Shown one piece after another: positions 53,516 to 60,817 of a stretch of 64,000 nucleotides of DNA. Location: assembly GCF_051859125.1 (NCBI RefSeq), contig NZ_JBHYGG010000002.1, positions 1-64,000 on the forward strand, read 5' to 3'. Below the pieces are notes generated by a model that searched no databases, was not told where the DNA came from, and saw only the letters and a list, made by a program, of their open reading frames with translations. Each line of letters starts with the position of its first letter. Within the stretch, counting starts at the first letter, position 1. The translations under genes and the position numbers were made by a program. Origin of the DNA: Gemmata sp051859125. Lineage in GTDB: Bacteria > Planctomycetota > Planctomycetia > Gemmatales > Gemmataceae.

Positions 53516-53683
53516 TCTCACTTTCCCCAGCGGCGCCCAGTCGCCGGTCACCCGTCCGTGCCGCTTGGGGAGCCCCCGGGGGTACCGGCGGTGCCGAATT
53601 CAACCGGAATCTGTTGTCGGCGTACGACTGATGACCGATAGTAAAATTGGAGCGCTTCGCCCGGGACCGGTGAAGGGGCCGCA

Positions 53684-53923
53684 GTGGGGACGGCAGTCAC
53701 AACTTGGTACGCGGTCCTCAGTCGCACCGAGCCGGGCACCCCCGCACGGGACGTGTTCCGCATTTCCATGAAGCGGCCCGATGTGCTCGACCGCGAGACG
53801 TGGCTCATCGAGATCCCCGGTCAGGTCACCTACCACACCGAACTCCACCGGGCGGAGGTCGAGGCGTACTCGTACGTGAAGGCCCGGCTCACCCGCCTGT
53901 TCCCGCCGCGCGACGGCGGGTGA
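53684..53923 (+). CDS. Small soluble protein of unknown function
   Basis: A 79-residue product starting at GTG with GAAGGGG upstream. TTWYAVLSRTEPGTPARDVFRISMKRPDVLDRETWLIEIPGQVTYHTELHRAEVEAYSYVKARL shows alternating strands and a helix, consistent with a small folded domain. No family recognised. It is convergent with the hydrolase gene, 17 bases away. Confidence 0.55.
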   Translation: MGTAVTTWYAVLSRTEPGTPARDVFRISMKRPDVLDRETWLIEIPGQVTYHTELHRAEVEAYSYVKARLTRLFPPRDGG

Positions 53924-53940
53924 CCCCGGCCGGGCTCGCG

Positions 53941-54924
53941 TCACTTCTTCTGCCAGGTGTCGCCCTTCTCCAGCACCGACTTCGGGCCGTCGCCGTCGAG
54001 CCACGCCCTCGCCGCCGCGTCGTCGCGCAGGTACGCGTCCCAGAACGCGGTGCTCAGCGCCAGGATCACCTTGTGGTGGTTCGGGTTTCTCTTTTCCCGC
54101 TCGCCGGGCAGCGAACGCTCGGTGAACGCCGAGTGCTCGGCGTTGTCGAGGACCACCTCGTACTTGCTCCCGGCCGGGAGCGCCGGGAACACCGCGAGCC
54201 GCGACTTCAGGTCGATGTCCCGGATCGGCGACGTGTCCTTCGTGCCGGTCATCAGCAGCCACGGCACCGTCACCTCGCCGAACGCCTTCTTCGGGTCGCC
54301 GGCCGCCGGCGCGCTCGGGCTGAACGCCACCGCCGCCTTGATCCGCGGGTCGGTGAACAGCGCCTTCCCGCCGGGGAACGTCTGCCCGCTCACGGCCTGG
54401 GTGGTGACCGCGCCGAACGAGTGCCCGGACATGCCGACGCGCGACAGGTCGAGGCGGCCGCTCAGCGCGTGGCCGGCCTCCTTGTTCCACACTTCGAGTT
54501 GATCGAGGACCGCCGGCACGTCCTTGACCCGCAGCGAGAAGTTCTCGACCGACGCGGCCTTCTGCATCGCCGGCATCACGTCCTTGGGTGCCTTGCCCTT
54601 CCACACGGAGGTGTCGCTGCCGGGGTGCTGGAGGAACACGACGGCGTACCCGCGCCCGGCCCAGTGCCGGCCCAGGAACGCGTTCATCTCGCGGGAGCCG
54701 CCGAGCCCGTGGCTGAACAGCACGACCTTCGCGGCCGCCTTGTCGGACGGGAGGAACACGCGGACCGGGATCTCGCGGTCGCGGGCCCTGTCCTTCACAA
54801 CGGTGTCGATCGGCTCGGGGAGCGCCCCCTTGGGGGCCGCGAGCGGGTCGTACGCGGCGGGCCGCCCCGCGAGGGCGCACGGAGCGACGAACAGGGCCAA
54901 CAGGCCGAGGGCGCGGGTGGGCAT
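53941..54924 (-). CDS. Exported alpha/beta-hydrolase (acetylhydrolase/chlorophyllase-like)
   Basis: A 327-residue hydrolase with signal peptide (PTRALGLLALFVAPCALAGRPA). The order is VVLFSHGLGGSREMNAFLGRHWAGRGYAVVFLQHPGSD (oxyanion hole), GMSGHSFGAVTTQAV (GHSFG nucleophile serine), LLMTGTKDTSPI (acid region) and NAEHSAFTE (histidine). It resembles platelet-activating-factor acetylhydrolase-like and dienelactone-type esterases. Exported; substrate unknown. The upstream VOC gene is on the same strand, but its end is 85 bases away. Confidence 0.88.
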   Translation of the reverse strand: MPTRALGLLALFVAPCALAGRPAAYDPLAAPKGALPEPIDTVVKDRARDREIPVRVFLPSDKAAAKVVLFSHGLGGSREMNAFLGRHWAGRGYAVVFLQHPGSDTSVWKGKAPKDVMPAMQKAASVENFSLRVKDVPAVLDQLEVWNKEAGHALSGRLDLSRVGMSGHSFGAVTTQAVSGQTFPGGKALFTDPRIKAAVAFSPSAPAAGDPKKAFGEVTVPWLLMTGTKDTSPIRDIDLKSRLAVFPALPAGSKYEVVLDNAEHSAFTERSLPGEREKRNPNHHKVILALSTAFWDAYLRDDAAARAWLDGDGPKSVLEKGDTWQKK

Positions 54925-55009
54925 GTGCGAATCCCGAGGGGACCGAGGTGCGGCTCCGCCGAGTCAACCCGGACCGGGCGGACCGGTTACAGGATTCGCT
55001 CCGGGCGCG

Positions 55010-55396
55010 TCACGCCTCGTACAGCTCCAGGGGCAGGCCGTCGGGGTCGGCGAAGAACGTGAACCGCTTTCCGGTGTACTCGTCCACGCGGACGGGCTCG
55101 ACCGCCACCCCCTGCCCCTCCAGGTCCGCGGCGGCCGCCGCAACGTCGGGCACCCGGAACGCGAGGTGCCGCAGCCCGCACGCCTCGGGGTAACTCGGCC
55201 GCCTCGGCGGGCCCGGGAAGCTGAACAGCTCCACCTGCGTGCCGTCCGGGAGCCGCAGGTCGAGCTTGTACGAGTCGCGGGCCGCCCGGTGGACCTCGGA
55301 CACCACTTCGAGGCCGAGCACCCCGGTGTAGAACCGCTTCGACCGCTCGTAGTCCGAGCAGATGACCGCGACGTGGTGCGTGCCGAGGATGTTCAT
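55010..55396 (-). CDS. VOC-superfamily protein (glyoxalase I-like, YaeR type)
   Basis: A 128-residue double-beta-alpha-beta-beta-beta protein. The two repeats carry the metal ligands: THHVAVICSDYERSKRFYTGVLGLEV (His), LPDGTQVELFSF (Glu), GLRHLAFRVPDVAAA (His) and FADPDGLPLELYE (Glu). The set HEHE is intact, so it binds a metal. The sequence is closest in style to YaeR/GloA2 small VOC proteins. Whether it isomerises methylglyoxal adducts is not known. It is divergent from trhO. Confidence 0.9.
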   Translation of the reverse strand: MNILGTHHVAVICSDYERSKRFYTGVLGLEVVSEVHRAARDSYKLDLRLPDGTQVELFSFPGPPRRPSYPEACGLRHLAFRVPDVAAAAADLEGQGVAVEPVRVDEYTGKRFTFFADPDGLPLELYEA

Positions 55397-55519
55397 GGCG
55401 TCTCGCGGGGGCGGGGACCGGGCGGCGGGGCCGGGGTGCGAACCGCGTACCGGGGCCCGCGCCCGAACGAAACCATACACCAACTCGTGCCCCGTTTGTC
55501 GCCGCTTCCGGAGCCCGCC

Positions 55520-56392
55520 GTGTCGGCCGTCGTCAACGTCGCCGCGTACCAGTTCGCCGCCCTCGACGGCCTCGAGCCGCTGCGCGAGCGGCTCGTCGCC
55601 TCGTGCCGCGAGTCGGGGCTGAAGGGGAGCGTCCTCCTCAGCACCGAGGGGGTGAACCTGTTCGTCGCCGGCGCGGCCGCGGGGGTCGAGCACCTCCTCG
55701 CGCTGCTGCGGGGCGTCCCCGGGCTGGAGGGGTTGCAAGCGAAGGTGAGCACGAGCCGCGAGCAGCCGTTCTCGCGGATGCTGGTGAAGATCAAGAAGGA
55801 GATCATCGCGTTCGGGGTGCCCGGCGTCGACCCGGTGACCCGCCCGGCCCCGCGACTCGGGGCGCGGGAGCTGAAGCGGTGGCTCGACGAGGGCCGGCCG
55901 GTCACGCTGCTCGACACGCGGAACAACTTCGAGGTCGGGCTCGGCACGTTCCGCGGTGCGGTGCCCATCGGCGTCGAGCACTTCCGCGACTTCCCCGCCG
56001 CCGCCGACAGGCTGCCGCCGGCCGACCCCGCGGTCCCGGTCGTCACGTTCTGCACCGGCGGCATCCGGTGCGAGAAGGCGGCCCCGTACCTGATCGGCCG
56101 CGGGTTCGCGAACGTGTTCCAGCTCGACGGCGGCATCCTGAAGTACTTCGAGGAGTGCGGGGGCGCGCACTTCGACGGCATCTGCTTCGTGTTCGACAAG
56201 CGGGTCGCCCTCACGCCCGGGCTGGAAGAGTCGGGCCACGGGCTGTGCTTCGCGTGCCAGGGCGTGCTCACCCCCGAGGAGGCGGCCGACCCGCGGACCG
56301 TGGTGGGCGTGTCGTGCCCGCGGTGCTTCCGCTCGCCGGAAGGGGACCAGCGAGGGAACGACACGCGCACCGCGACACGTTGCGTGCGGTGA
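55520..56392 (+). CDS. trhO: tRNA uridine-34 hydroxylase TrhO (rhodanese-like, UPF0176)
   Basis: A 290-residue protein starting at GTG with GGAG upstream. The N-terminal ferredoxin-like domain (VVNVAAYQFAALDGLEPLRERLVASCRESGLKGSVLLSTEGVN, then VKIKKEIIAFG) is followed by a rhodanese domain with the cysteine in VVTFCTGGIRCEKAAPYL. The C-terminus has a Cys-rich end (GLCFACQGVLTPEEAADP, VGVSCPRC), as in the family. TrhO oxygen-dependently hydroxylates U34 of tRNAs to ho5U. Annotation is firm by family similarity. Confidence 0.94.
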   Translation: MSAVVNVAAYQFAALDGLEPLRERLVASCRESGLKGSVLLSTEGVNLFVAGAAAGVEHLLALLRGVPGLEGLQAKVSTSREQPFSRMLVKIKKEIIAFGVPGVDPVTRPAPRLGARELKRWLDEGRPVTLLDTRNNFEVGLGTFRGAVPIGVEHFRDFPAAADRLPPADPAVPVVTFCTGGIRCEKAAPYLIGRGFANVFQLDGGILKYFEECGGAHFDGICFVFDKRVALTPGLEESGHGLCFACQGVLTPEEAADPRTVVGVSCPRCFRSPEGDQRGNDTRTATRCVR

Positions 56393-56424
56393 CGCCGCCG
56401 CTGCCCGGCGGCACAGCGTGCGGC

Positions 56425-57573
56425 TCACCTCGCCCGCGGGCGCAGCGCGCCGGCCCCAGCGGTCAGGGCGACGCCGCCGACCACGACGAGCAGCAGGGCG
56501 CGCGGGAGCCCGACCGCTTCGGCCAGGAACCCGACGGCCGGCGGGCCGACTAGGAACCCGGCGTACCCCACGCCCGTGACGGTCGCCATCGCCGTGCCCC
56601 GCCCGCTCGGGTCGACCGCGGCCGCGGCCCGGAACAGGATCGGGACGACGTTCGCGAGGCCCAAGCCGATCACGGCGCACCCGGCGGCCACGCCGAGCGG
56701 CGACTCGGAGAGCACGCCGACCAGGATGCCCGCCGCCGCGAGGACCCCGCCGAGGCGGCCCATGACCACGTCGCCCGCGGCGCGCGTCAGCGCGTCGCCC
56801 GCGAACCGCCCGGCCGCCCAGGTCACGGTGAACGCGACGTAGGCGAGCGGCGCGGTCGCCGAGTCGGCCCCGAACCCGGCCGAGAGCAGCCCGGCCCAGT
56901 CGGCGACCGCGCCTTCGAGGAACATGCTCACGAACGCCAGCGCCGCGAGCGCGAACACGCGGCCGCTGTTGCCGCCGGCGGCCGGTGCCGCTTCGGTCGG
57001 GGCGGGCGGGGTCCCGATCCCGGTCGGCGGGGCCGCGAAGAGCAGCACGCCGGCGAGGGCGAGCACGCCCCCGGCGTGCGCCAGCGGCGGCAGGCCCGCG
57101 GACAGCGCCGCGACGCCGCCGAGGACGCCCAGCACCATTCCGACGCTGAACCACCCGTGGAACGCCGACATCACCGGCCGGCCGAGGTCGCGCTCGACGG
57201 CCGCGGCTGCGGTGTTCATGGTCACGTCCATGATCCCGTTGGCGGCCCCGAACGCGAGTAGCGCGAGGCCGAGCCCGGGCACGGACCCGGCGGACAGCGG
57301 GAACCCGAGGAGCAGCGCCATCACGGTGCCGGCCCGCCACGCGGCCCGCGCCGCGCCGACGCGGCGCGTGACCCGCGGGGCGAGCGTCATGCCCAGCACC
57401 GCACCGGCCGACATGCACAGCAGCGCCAGCCCGAGCGGCCCGGTCGTGGTGTGCAGGTCTTCTTTCAGTCGGGGGACGTGGGCCACCCACGCCGCCAGAG
57501 TGAACCCGTTAAGGAAGAACCACGCCGACACGCTCCGGACCGCGGTGCGGCCCGCACCCTGCTGCTCGTCCAT
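56425..57573 (-). CDS. MFS transporter (YbjJ/FucP-like)
   Basis: A 382-residue membrane protein with about twelve hydrophobic segments. The start MDEQQGAGRTAVRSVSAWFFLNGFTLAAWVAHVPRLKED and the first-half loop (GMTLAPRVTRRVGAARA) fit the major facilitator group with YbjJ-like drug/sugar permeases. AFGAANGIMDVTMNTAAAAVERDLGRPVMSAFHGWFS is the best family marker. Substrate unknown. The start at 57573 is chosen because the first membrane helix follows directly. It converges with trhO. Confidence 0.9.
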   Translation of the reverse strand: MDEQQGAGRTAVRSVSAWFFLNGFTLAAWVAHVPRLKEDLHTTTGPLGLALLCMSAGAVLGMTLAPRVTRRVGAARAAWRAGTVMALLLGFPLSAGSVPGLGLALLAFGAANGIMDVTMNTAAAAVERDLGRPVMSAFHGWFSVGMVLGVLGGVAALSAGLPPLAHAGGVLALAGVLLFAAPPTGIGTPPAPTEAAPAAGGNSGRVFALAALAFVSMFLEGAVADWAGLLSAGFGADSATAPLAYVAFTVTWAAGRFAGDALTRAAGDVVMGRLGGVLAAAGILVGVLSESPLGVAAGCAVIGLGLANVVPILFRAAAAVDPSGRGTAMATVTGVGYAGFLVGPPAVGFLAEAVGLPRALLLVVVGGVALTAGAGALRPRAR

Positions 57574-57654
57574 GTCGCAGACCCCTTGTCGGTTTTTTGG
57601 GCGCACAGTGCTTGCGTACGCACCCGGACGGGCGGGGCAACCCCAGGAAAGACG

Positions 57655-57680
57655 GAGCCGGCGACCGAAGTCGCCGGCTC
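57655..57680. terminator. Hairpin in the MFS-YihY intergenic region
   Basis: GAGCCGGCGAC (57655-57665) pairs perfectly with GTCGCCGGCTC (57670-57680) around a CGAA loop, followed on the plus strand by TTGTGGG. It is upstream of both divergent genes, so it may be a leader hairpin of the MFS transcript or a remnant terminator rather than an active one. Confidence 0.4.
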
Positions 57681-57851
57681 TTGTGGGACGGGCTCTGTGA
57701 CGTGTCGGGAGCGTGTGGGGCGGGCCGGGGGAAGGTGGCCCGACGTGTGTTAGCTGGGTAAAGGTCATGCACCGACCGTGCCAATCCGCCTGGGAATGTG
57801 TTCGTCGCCCGCGGAGTGCGTGGGGTGCCCAGGCGCATCCGGAAAGCACGT

Positions 57852-57919
57852 CCCGGCGAGCCGCGGCCACACGTAAACGAGGGGTGTGTGCCGCTCCCGT
57901 GCGGCCGCGGTTCGCCGGG
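57852..57919. repeat. Inverted repeat in the MFS-YihY intergenic region
   Basis: CCCGGCGAGCCGCGGCC (57852-57868) and GGCCGCGGTTCGCCGGG (57903-57919) pair over 17 bases with one G-T pair, separated by 34 bases. The remainder of 57574-58081 holds no supported gene. Confidence 0.6.
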
Positions 57920-58081
57920 TGGAGTCGCGCACGGTCCGGGGGTCGACGCGGAACGGGAACTCCGCTGCCCGGCCGTGCGACCGGGGATCGCGCAACAATC
58001 GGCCCGCGGGTTGCATCGGCTACGGCACCGGACCGCGCCGAGTCCCCGCCCGGGGTCCGCTTCCCTGTCAGGAGCCCACCA

Positions 58082-59008
58082 GTGAGTGCGCCCGCCGTAC
58101 CGAGCTTCTCGTCCGCCAAGTCGATCGTCGTCGAGGCCGCGTCCGAGTGGGTCAACGACAAGGCCCCGCGGCTCGGGGCCGCACTGGCGTACTACGCCGT
58201 GTTCTCGCTCGCGCCGCTCCTGGTCATCGCCATCGCGATCGCCGGGATGGTCCTCGGCCAGGAGGCCGCGCAGGGGCAGATTTCTGCGCAGGTGCAGAAC
58301 CTCGTCGGCGCCCAGGGCGGGGAGGCGGTCGAGACGATGGTGGAGAGCGCGAGCAAGCCCGGGGCCGGGGCGATCGGCTCGGTCCTCGGGGTCGCGATGC
58401 TGTTGTTCGGGGCGGCCGGACTGTTCGGGCAGTTGCAGGACGCGCTCAATACCATCTGGGAGGTGCAGCCGAAGCCCGGCCGCGGGGTGTGGGGGTTCGT
58501 CCGGGACCGGTTCCTCTCGCTCTCGATGGTCCTCGGCGTGGCGTTCCTGCTCCTGGTGTCGCTGGTCGTCAGCAGCGCCTTGGCCGCGGTCGGCACGCTC
58601 CTCGGCGACTGGCAGACCGGAACGGTCGGGCTGATCGTGACCACCACCGTCGACGTGGTCGTCGTGACCGTGCTGTTCGCGCTGATCTACAAGTACCTGC
58701 CGGACGCGGTGATCGCGTGGCGGGACGTGTGGTTCGGGGCCGCGGTCACGGCCGTGATGTTCTCGCTCGGGAAGTTCCTGATCGGCCTGTACCTCGGCCG
58801 GGCCGGGGTGGGCTCGGCCTACGGGGCGGCCGGGTCGCTCGCGGTGCTGCTCGTGTGGCTGTACTACGCCTCGCAGATCTTCCTGTTCGGGGCGGAACTC
58901 ACCAAGGCCTACGCCAACCACCTCGGCTCGCGGATCACGCCGAAACCGCACGCCGAGGGGGTCACGCCCGCCGCCCGCGCCGAACAGGGGCTCCCGGCCA
59001 CCGCGTGA
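58082..59008 (+). CDS. YihY/BrkB-family inner-membrane protein
   Basis: A 308-residue integral membrane protein starting at GTG with GGAGCCCACC upstream. It has about six hydrophobic segments and the family motifs: APRLGAALAYYAVFSLAPLLVIAIAIAG, QLQDALNTIWEVQPKPGRGVWGFVRDRFLSLSMVLGVAFLLLVSL, YKYLPDAVIAWRDVWFGAAVTAVMFSLGKFLIGLYLG and YASQIFLFGAELTKAYA. The family has been called ribonuclease BN in older annotations, which is wrong; its function is unknown, possibly transport. The stop codon lies within the first copy of a repeat (59004). Confidence 0.93.
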   Translation: MSAPAVPSFSSAKSIVVEAASEWVNDKAPRLGAALAYYAVFSLAPLLVIAIAIAGMVLGQEAAQGQISAQVQNLVGAQGGEAVETMVESASKPGAGAIGSVLGVAMLLFGAAGLFGQLQDALNTIWEVQPKPGRGVWGFVRDRFLSLSMVLGVAFLLLVSLVVSSALAAVGTLLGDWQTGTVGLIVTTTVDVVVVTVLFALIYKYLPDAVIAWRDVWFGAAVTAVMFSLGKFLIGLYLGRAGVGSAYGAAGSLAVLLVWLYYASQIFLFGAELTKAYANHLGSRITPKPHAEGVTPAARAEQGLPATA

Positions 59009-59090
59009 CTTCGCGTTCCGTTTTGGTCCGAGCCCGAGCGCCGAGCGAGGGGGTGACGCTCACCCCACGCTCGGCGCCCCGGCGCGGACC
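59004..59090. repeat. 87-base repeat left of the assembly gap
   Basis: Begins CGTGACTTCGCGTTCCG, overlapping the YihY stop codon, and contains an imperfect hairpin GAGCGCCGAGCGAGGGGGTGACGCTCACCCC ACGCTCGGCGCC. It is repeated with about 12 differences at 59170-59256, at identical length and on the other side of the N gap. Confidence 0.8.
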
Positions 59091-59159
59091 AGACCCCGGC
59101 CCACACGACTCCCGCCCCCGGTCCGCGGGGGGGGAGTCGACCGCGGGTTGTGCGGGGCC

Positions 59160-59169
59160 NNNNNNNNNN
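59160..59169. other. Assembly gap (10 N)
   Basis: Ten undetermined bases, flanked by a G-run (59127-59136) on the left and by the second 87-base repeat on the right. The interval 59009-59279 has no gene, and its true length is unknown. Confidence 0.99.
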
Positions 59170-59256
59170 CGTGACTTCGCGTTCCGTTTGGGCCCGAGCC
59201 CGAGCGCCGCGCGAGGGGGCAACGCTCACCCCTCGCTCGGCGCTCGGGCTCGGACC
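59170..59256. repeat. 87-base repeat right of the assembly gap
   Basis: Same length and order as 59004-59090, again beginning CGTGACTTCGCGTTCCG, then GCCCGAGCCCGAGCGCCGCGCGAGGGGG and CACCCCTCGCTCGGCGCTCGGGCTCGG. The hairpin is better preserved here. The start of the copy coincides with the edge of the N gap. Part of the core is shared with the inverted repeat at 47812. Confidence 0.8.
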
Positions 59257-59279
59257 AATGCGATCACCGTGAGTCGGCG

Positions 59280-60713
59280 TCACGCCAGCACCTCGTGGAT
59301 CGTGTGGCCGTGGACGTCGGTGAGCCGGCGGCTCAGGCCGTTGTGGTACCACGTCAGCTTCTCGTGGTCGAAGCCGAGCAGGTGGAGCACGGTCGCGTAG
59401 AAGTCCCACACGGTGGTCACGTTCTCCACGGCGCGGCGGCCGAACTCGTCGGTCGCGCCGTGACTCACCCCGCCCTTCACCCCCGCCCCCATCATCCAGC
59501 AGGTGAACCCGTCCGGGTTGTGGTCGCGGCCCCGCACCCCGGCCTGGTGCGTCGGCATCCGGCCGAACTCCGTCGTCCACAGCACGAGCGTGTCGTCGAG
59601 CAGACCGGACTGCTTCAGGTCGGTGAGCAGCGCGGCCGTCGGCTGATCGAAGATCGGCGCGTGGCGGTCGTAGTCCTGCTTCAGCGTCTTGTGCGCGTCC
59701 CAGTTCAGCAGGCCGTCGACGCCGCTCGCCCGGCTCGCACAGTACAGGTTGACGTACCGCACGCCGCGCTCCAGCATCCGCCGCGCGAGGAGGCAGTTCC
59801 GCGCGTACGCGGCCTTGAGCTTGTTGGCGTCGCCGGTGCCGTACCGCTTGTGCGCCGCGGCCGGCTCGCGGGCGAGGTCCGACACCTCGGGGGCCGAGAG
59901 CTGCATCTTCGCGGCGAGTTGGTACGACGCGACGCGGGCCGCGAGGTCGCTGTCGCCGGGGTGCGTCTGCGAGTGGCGGGCGTTGAGGAACCCGAGCACG
60001 TCGCGGGTCGCGGCGTCCTCCTGCGGCGACACGCCGGCCGGCGGCACGAGGTTCCGCACCGGCTGGTCGGCGGCGAGCAGCACGCCCTGCACGCTCGCCG
60101 GGAGGAACCCGTTCGACCAGTTCGCCTTGCCGTTCGGCGGCTCGCCCCGGATGTCGGGTAGCGCGACGTAGGCCGGCAGGTTCTCGTTCGCCGAGCCGAG
60201 CGCGTGCGTGACCCACGACCCGGCCGCCGGGAACCCTTCGGTGACGTGCCCGGTGTTCATGAACACGCACCCGGGGCCGTGGGTGTTCGTCTTCGACGTC
60301 ATCCCGTGCAGGAAGGCGATGTCGTCGGCGAACTTCGCGACCTCGGGTAGCAGCGTCGAGAGCATCTTCCCGCACGCGCCGGCCGCCTTGAACGCCCACG
60401 GCGGCCGCATCAGGTTCCCGTTCTTCCCCTGGAAGCTGACGAGGTTCTCCTCGCCCGGTAGCGGCTTGCCGTCGAGCTTTTCGAGCGTCGGCTTGTGGTC
60501 CCACAGGTCGATGTGCGACGCCGCCCCGGGGCAGAAGATCTGGAGGACGCGCTTCGCCTTCGCGGGGTGGTGCGTCTTCCCCTTCCCGGGCTGCCACGCG
60601 CCCGAGTCGGCGGCGGCCTCGTTCGCGAGGAGCGACATCAGCCCGACGCCGGCGAACCCGGTCGGGATCTGCGAGAGGAACCCGCGGCGGTCGAGCAGGG
60701 GAGGGGCGTTCAC
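59280..60713 (-). CDS. DUF1501 family exported protein
   Basis: A 477-residue protein of the sulfatase-like DUF1501 family, almost always next to a DUF1549/DUF1553 gene in planctomycetes. The start is taken as GTG at 60713 (VNAPPLLDRRGFLSQIPTG), because GGAG lies seven bases upstream and this N-terminus matches the family; an in-frame ATG at 60740 adds nine residues. RRGFL is a Tat signal followed by GFAGVGLMSLLA. Domain blocks: QIFCPGAASHIDLWDHKPTLEKLDGKPLPGEE, HGPGCVFMNTGH, LLARRMLERGVRYVNLYC and LVLWTTEFGRMPT. Function unknown; thought to act on surface polysaccharide. Confidence 0.93.
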   Translation of the reverse strand: MNAPPLLDRRGFLSQIPTGFAGVGLMSLLANEAAADSGAWQPGKGKTHHPAKAKRVLQIFCPGAASHIDLWDHKPTLEKLDGKPLPGEENLVSFQGKNGNLMRPPWAFKAAGACGKMLSTLLPEVAKFADDIAFLHGMTSKTNTHGPGCVFMNTGHVTEGFPAAGSWVTHALGSANENLPAYVALPDIRGEPPNGKANWSNGFLPASVQGVLLAADQPVRNLVPPAGVSPQEDAATRDVLGFLNARHSQTHPGDSDLAARVASYQLAAKMQLSAPEVSDLAREPAAAHKRYGTGDANKLKAAYARNCLLARRMLERGVRYVNLYCASRASGVDGLLNWDAHKTLKQDYDRHAPIFDQPTAALLTDLKQSGLLDDTLVLWTTEFGRMPTHQAGVRGRDHNPDGFTCWMMGAGVKGGVSHGATDEFGRRAVENVTTVWDFYATVLHLLGFDHEKLTWYHNGLSRRLTDVHGHTIHEVLA

Positions 60714-60739
60714 GGGGGGCTCCGAACTGTCGGGTTTCA

Positions 60740-60807
60740 TTGGTGGGGCGGGCATTCTTGCCTGCCGCCCGTAGCGCGGAGGCAGGCAAGAATGCCCGCC
60801 CCACCAA
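60740..60807. repeat. Perfect 27-base inverted repeat between PSD1 and DUF1501 genes
   Basis: The arm at 60740-60766 (contains GGTGGGGCGGGCATTCTTGC) and the arm at 60781-60807 are exact reverse complements, with a 14-base loop. It sits between two co-directional genes of the same operon, ten bases after the PSD1 stop codon, and will form a very stable mRNA hairpin. Confidence 0.85.
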
Positions 60808-60817
60808 GATCGGCGGG

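Noticed and set aside
53324..53771. Short Pro/Gly-rich reading frames across the G/C tract
   Set aside because: They are translations of a simple-sequence tract with no start signals or domains.
58082..59008. Ribonuclease BN
   Set aside because: YihY-family membrane proteins were once labelled rbn by error; there are no metallo-beta-lactamase motifs.
58959..59400. Open frames running through the N gap at 59160
   Set aside because: They include undetermined residues, lie in repeats, and show no domain.
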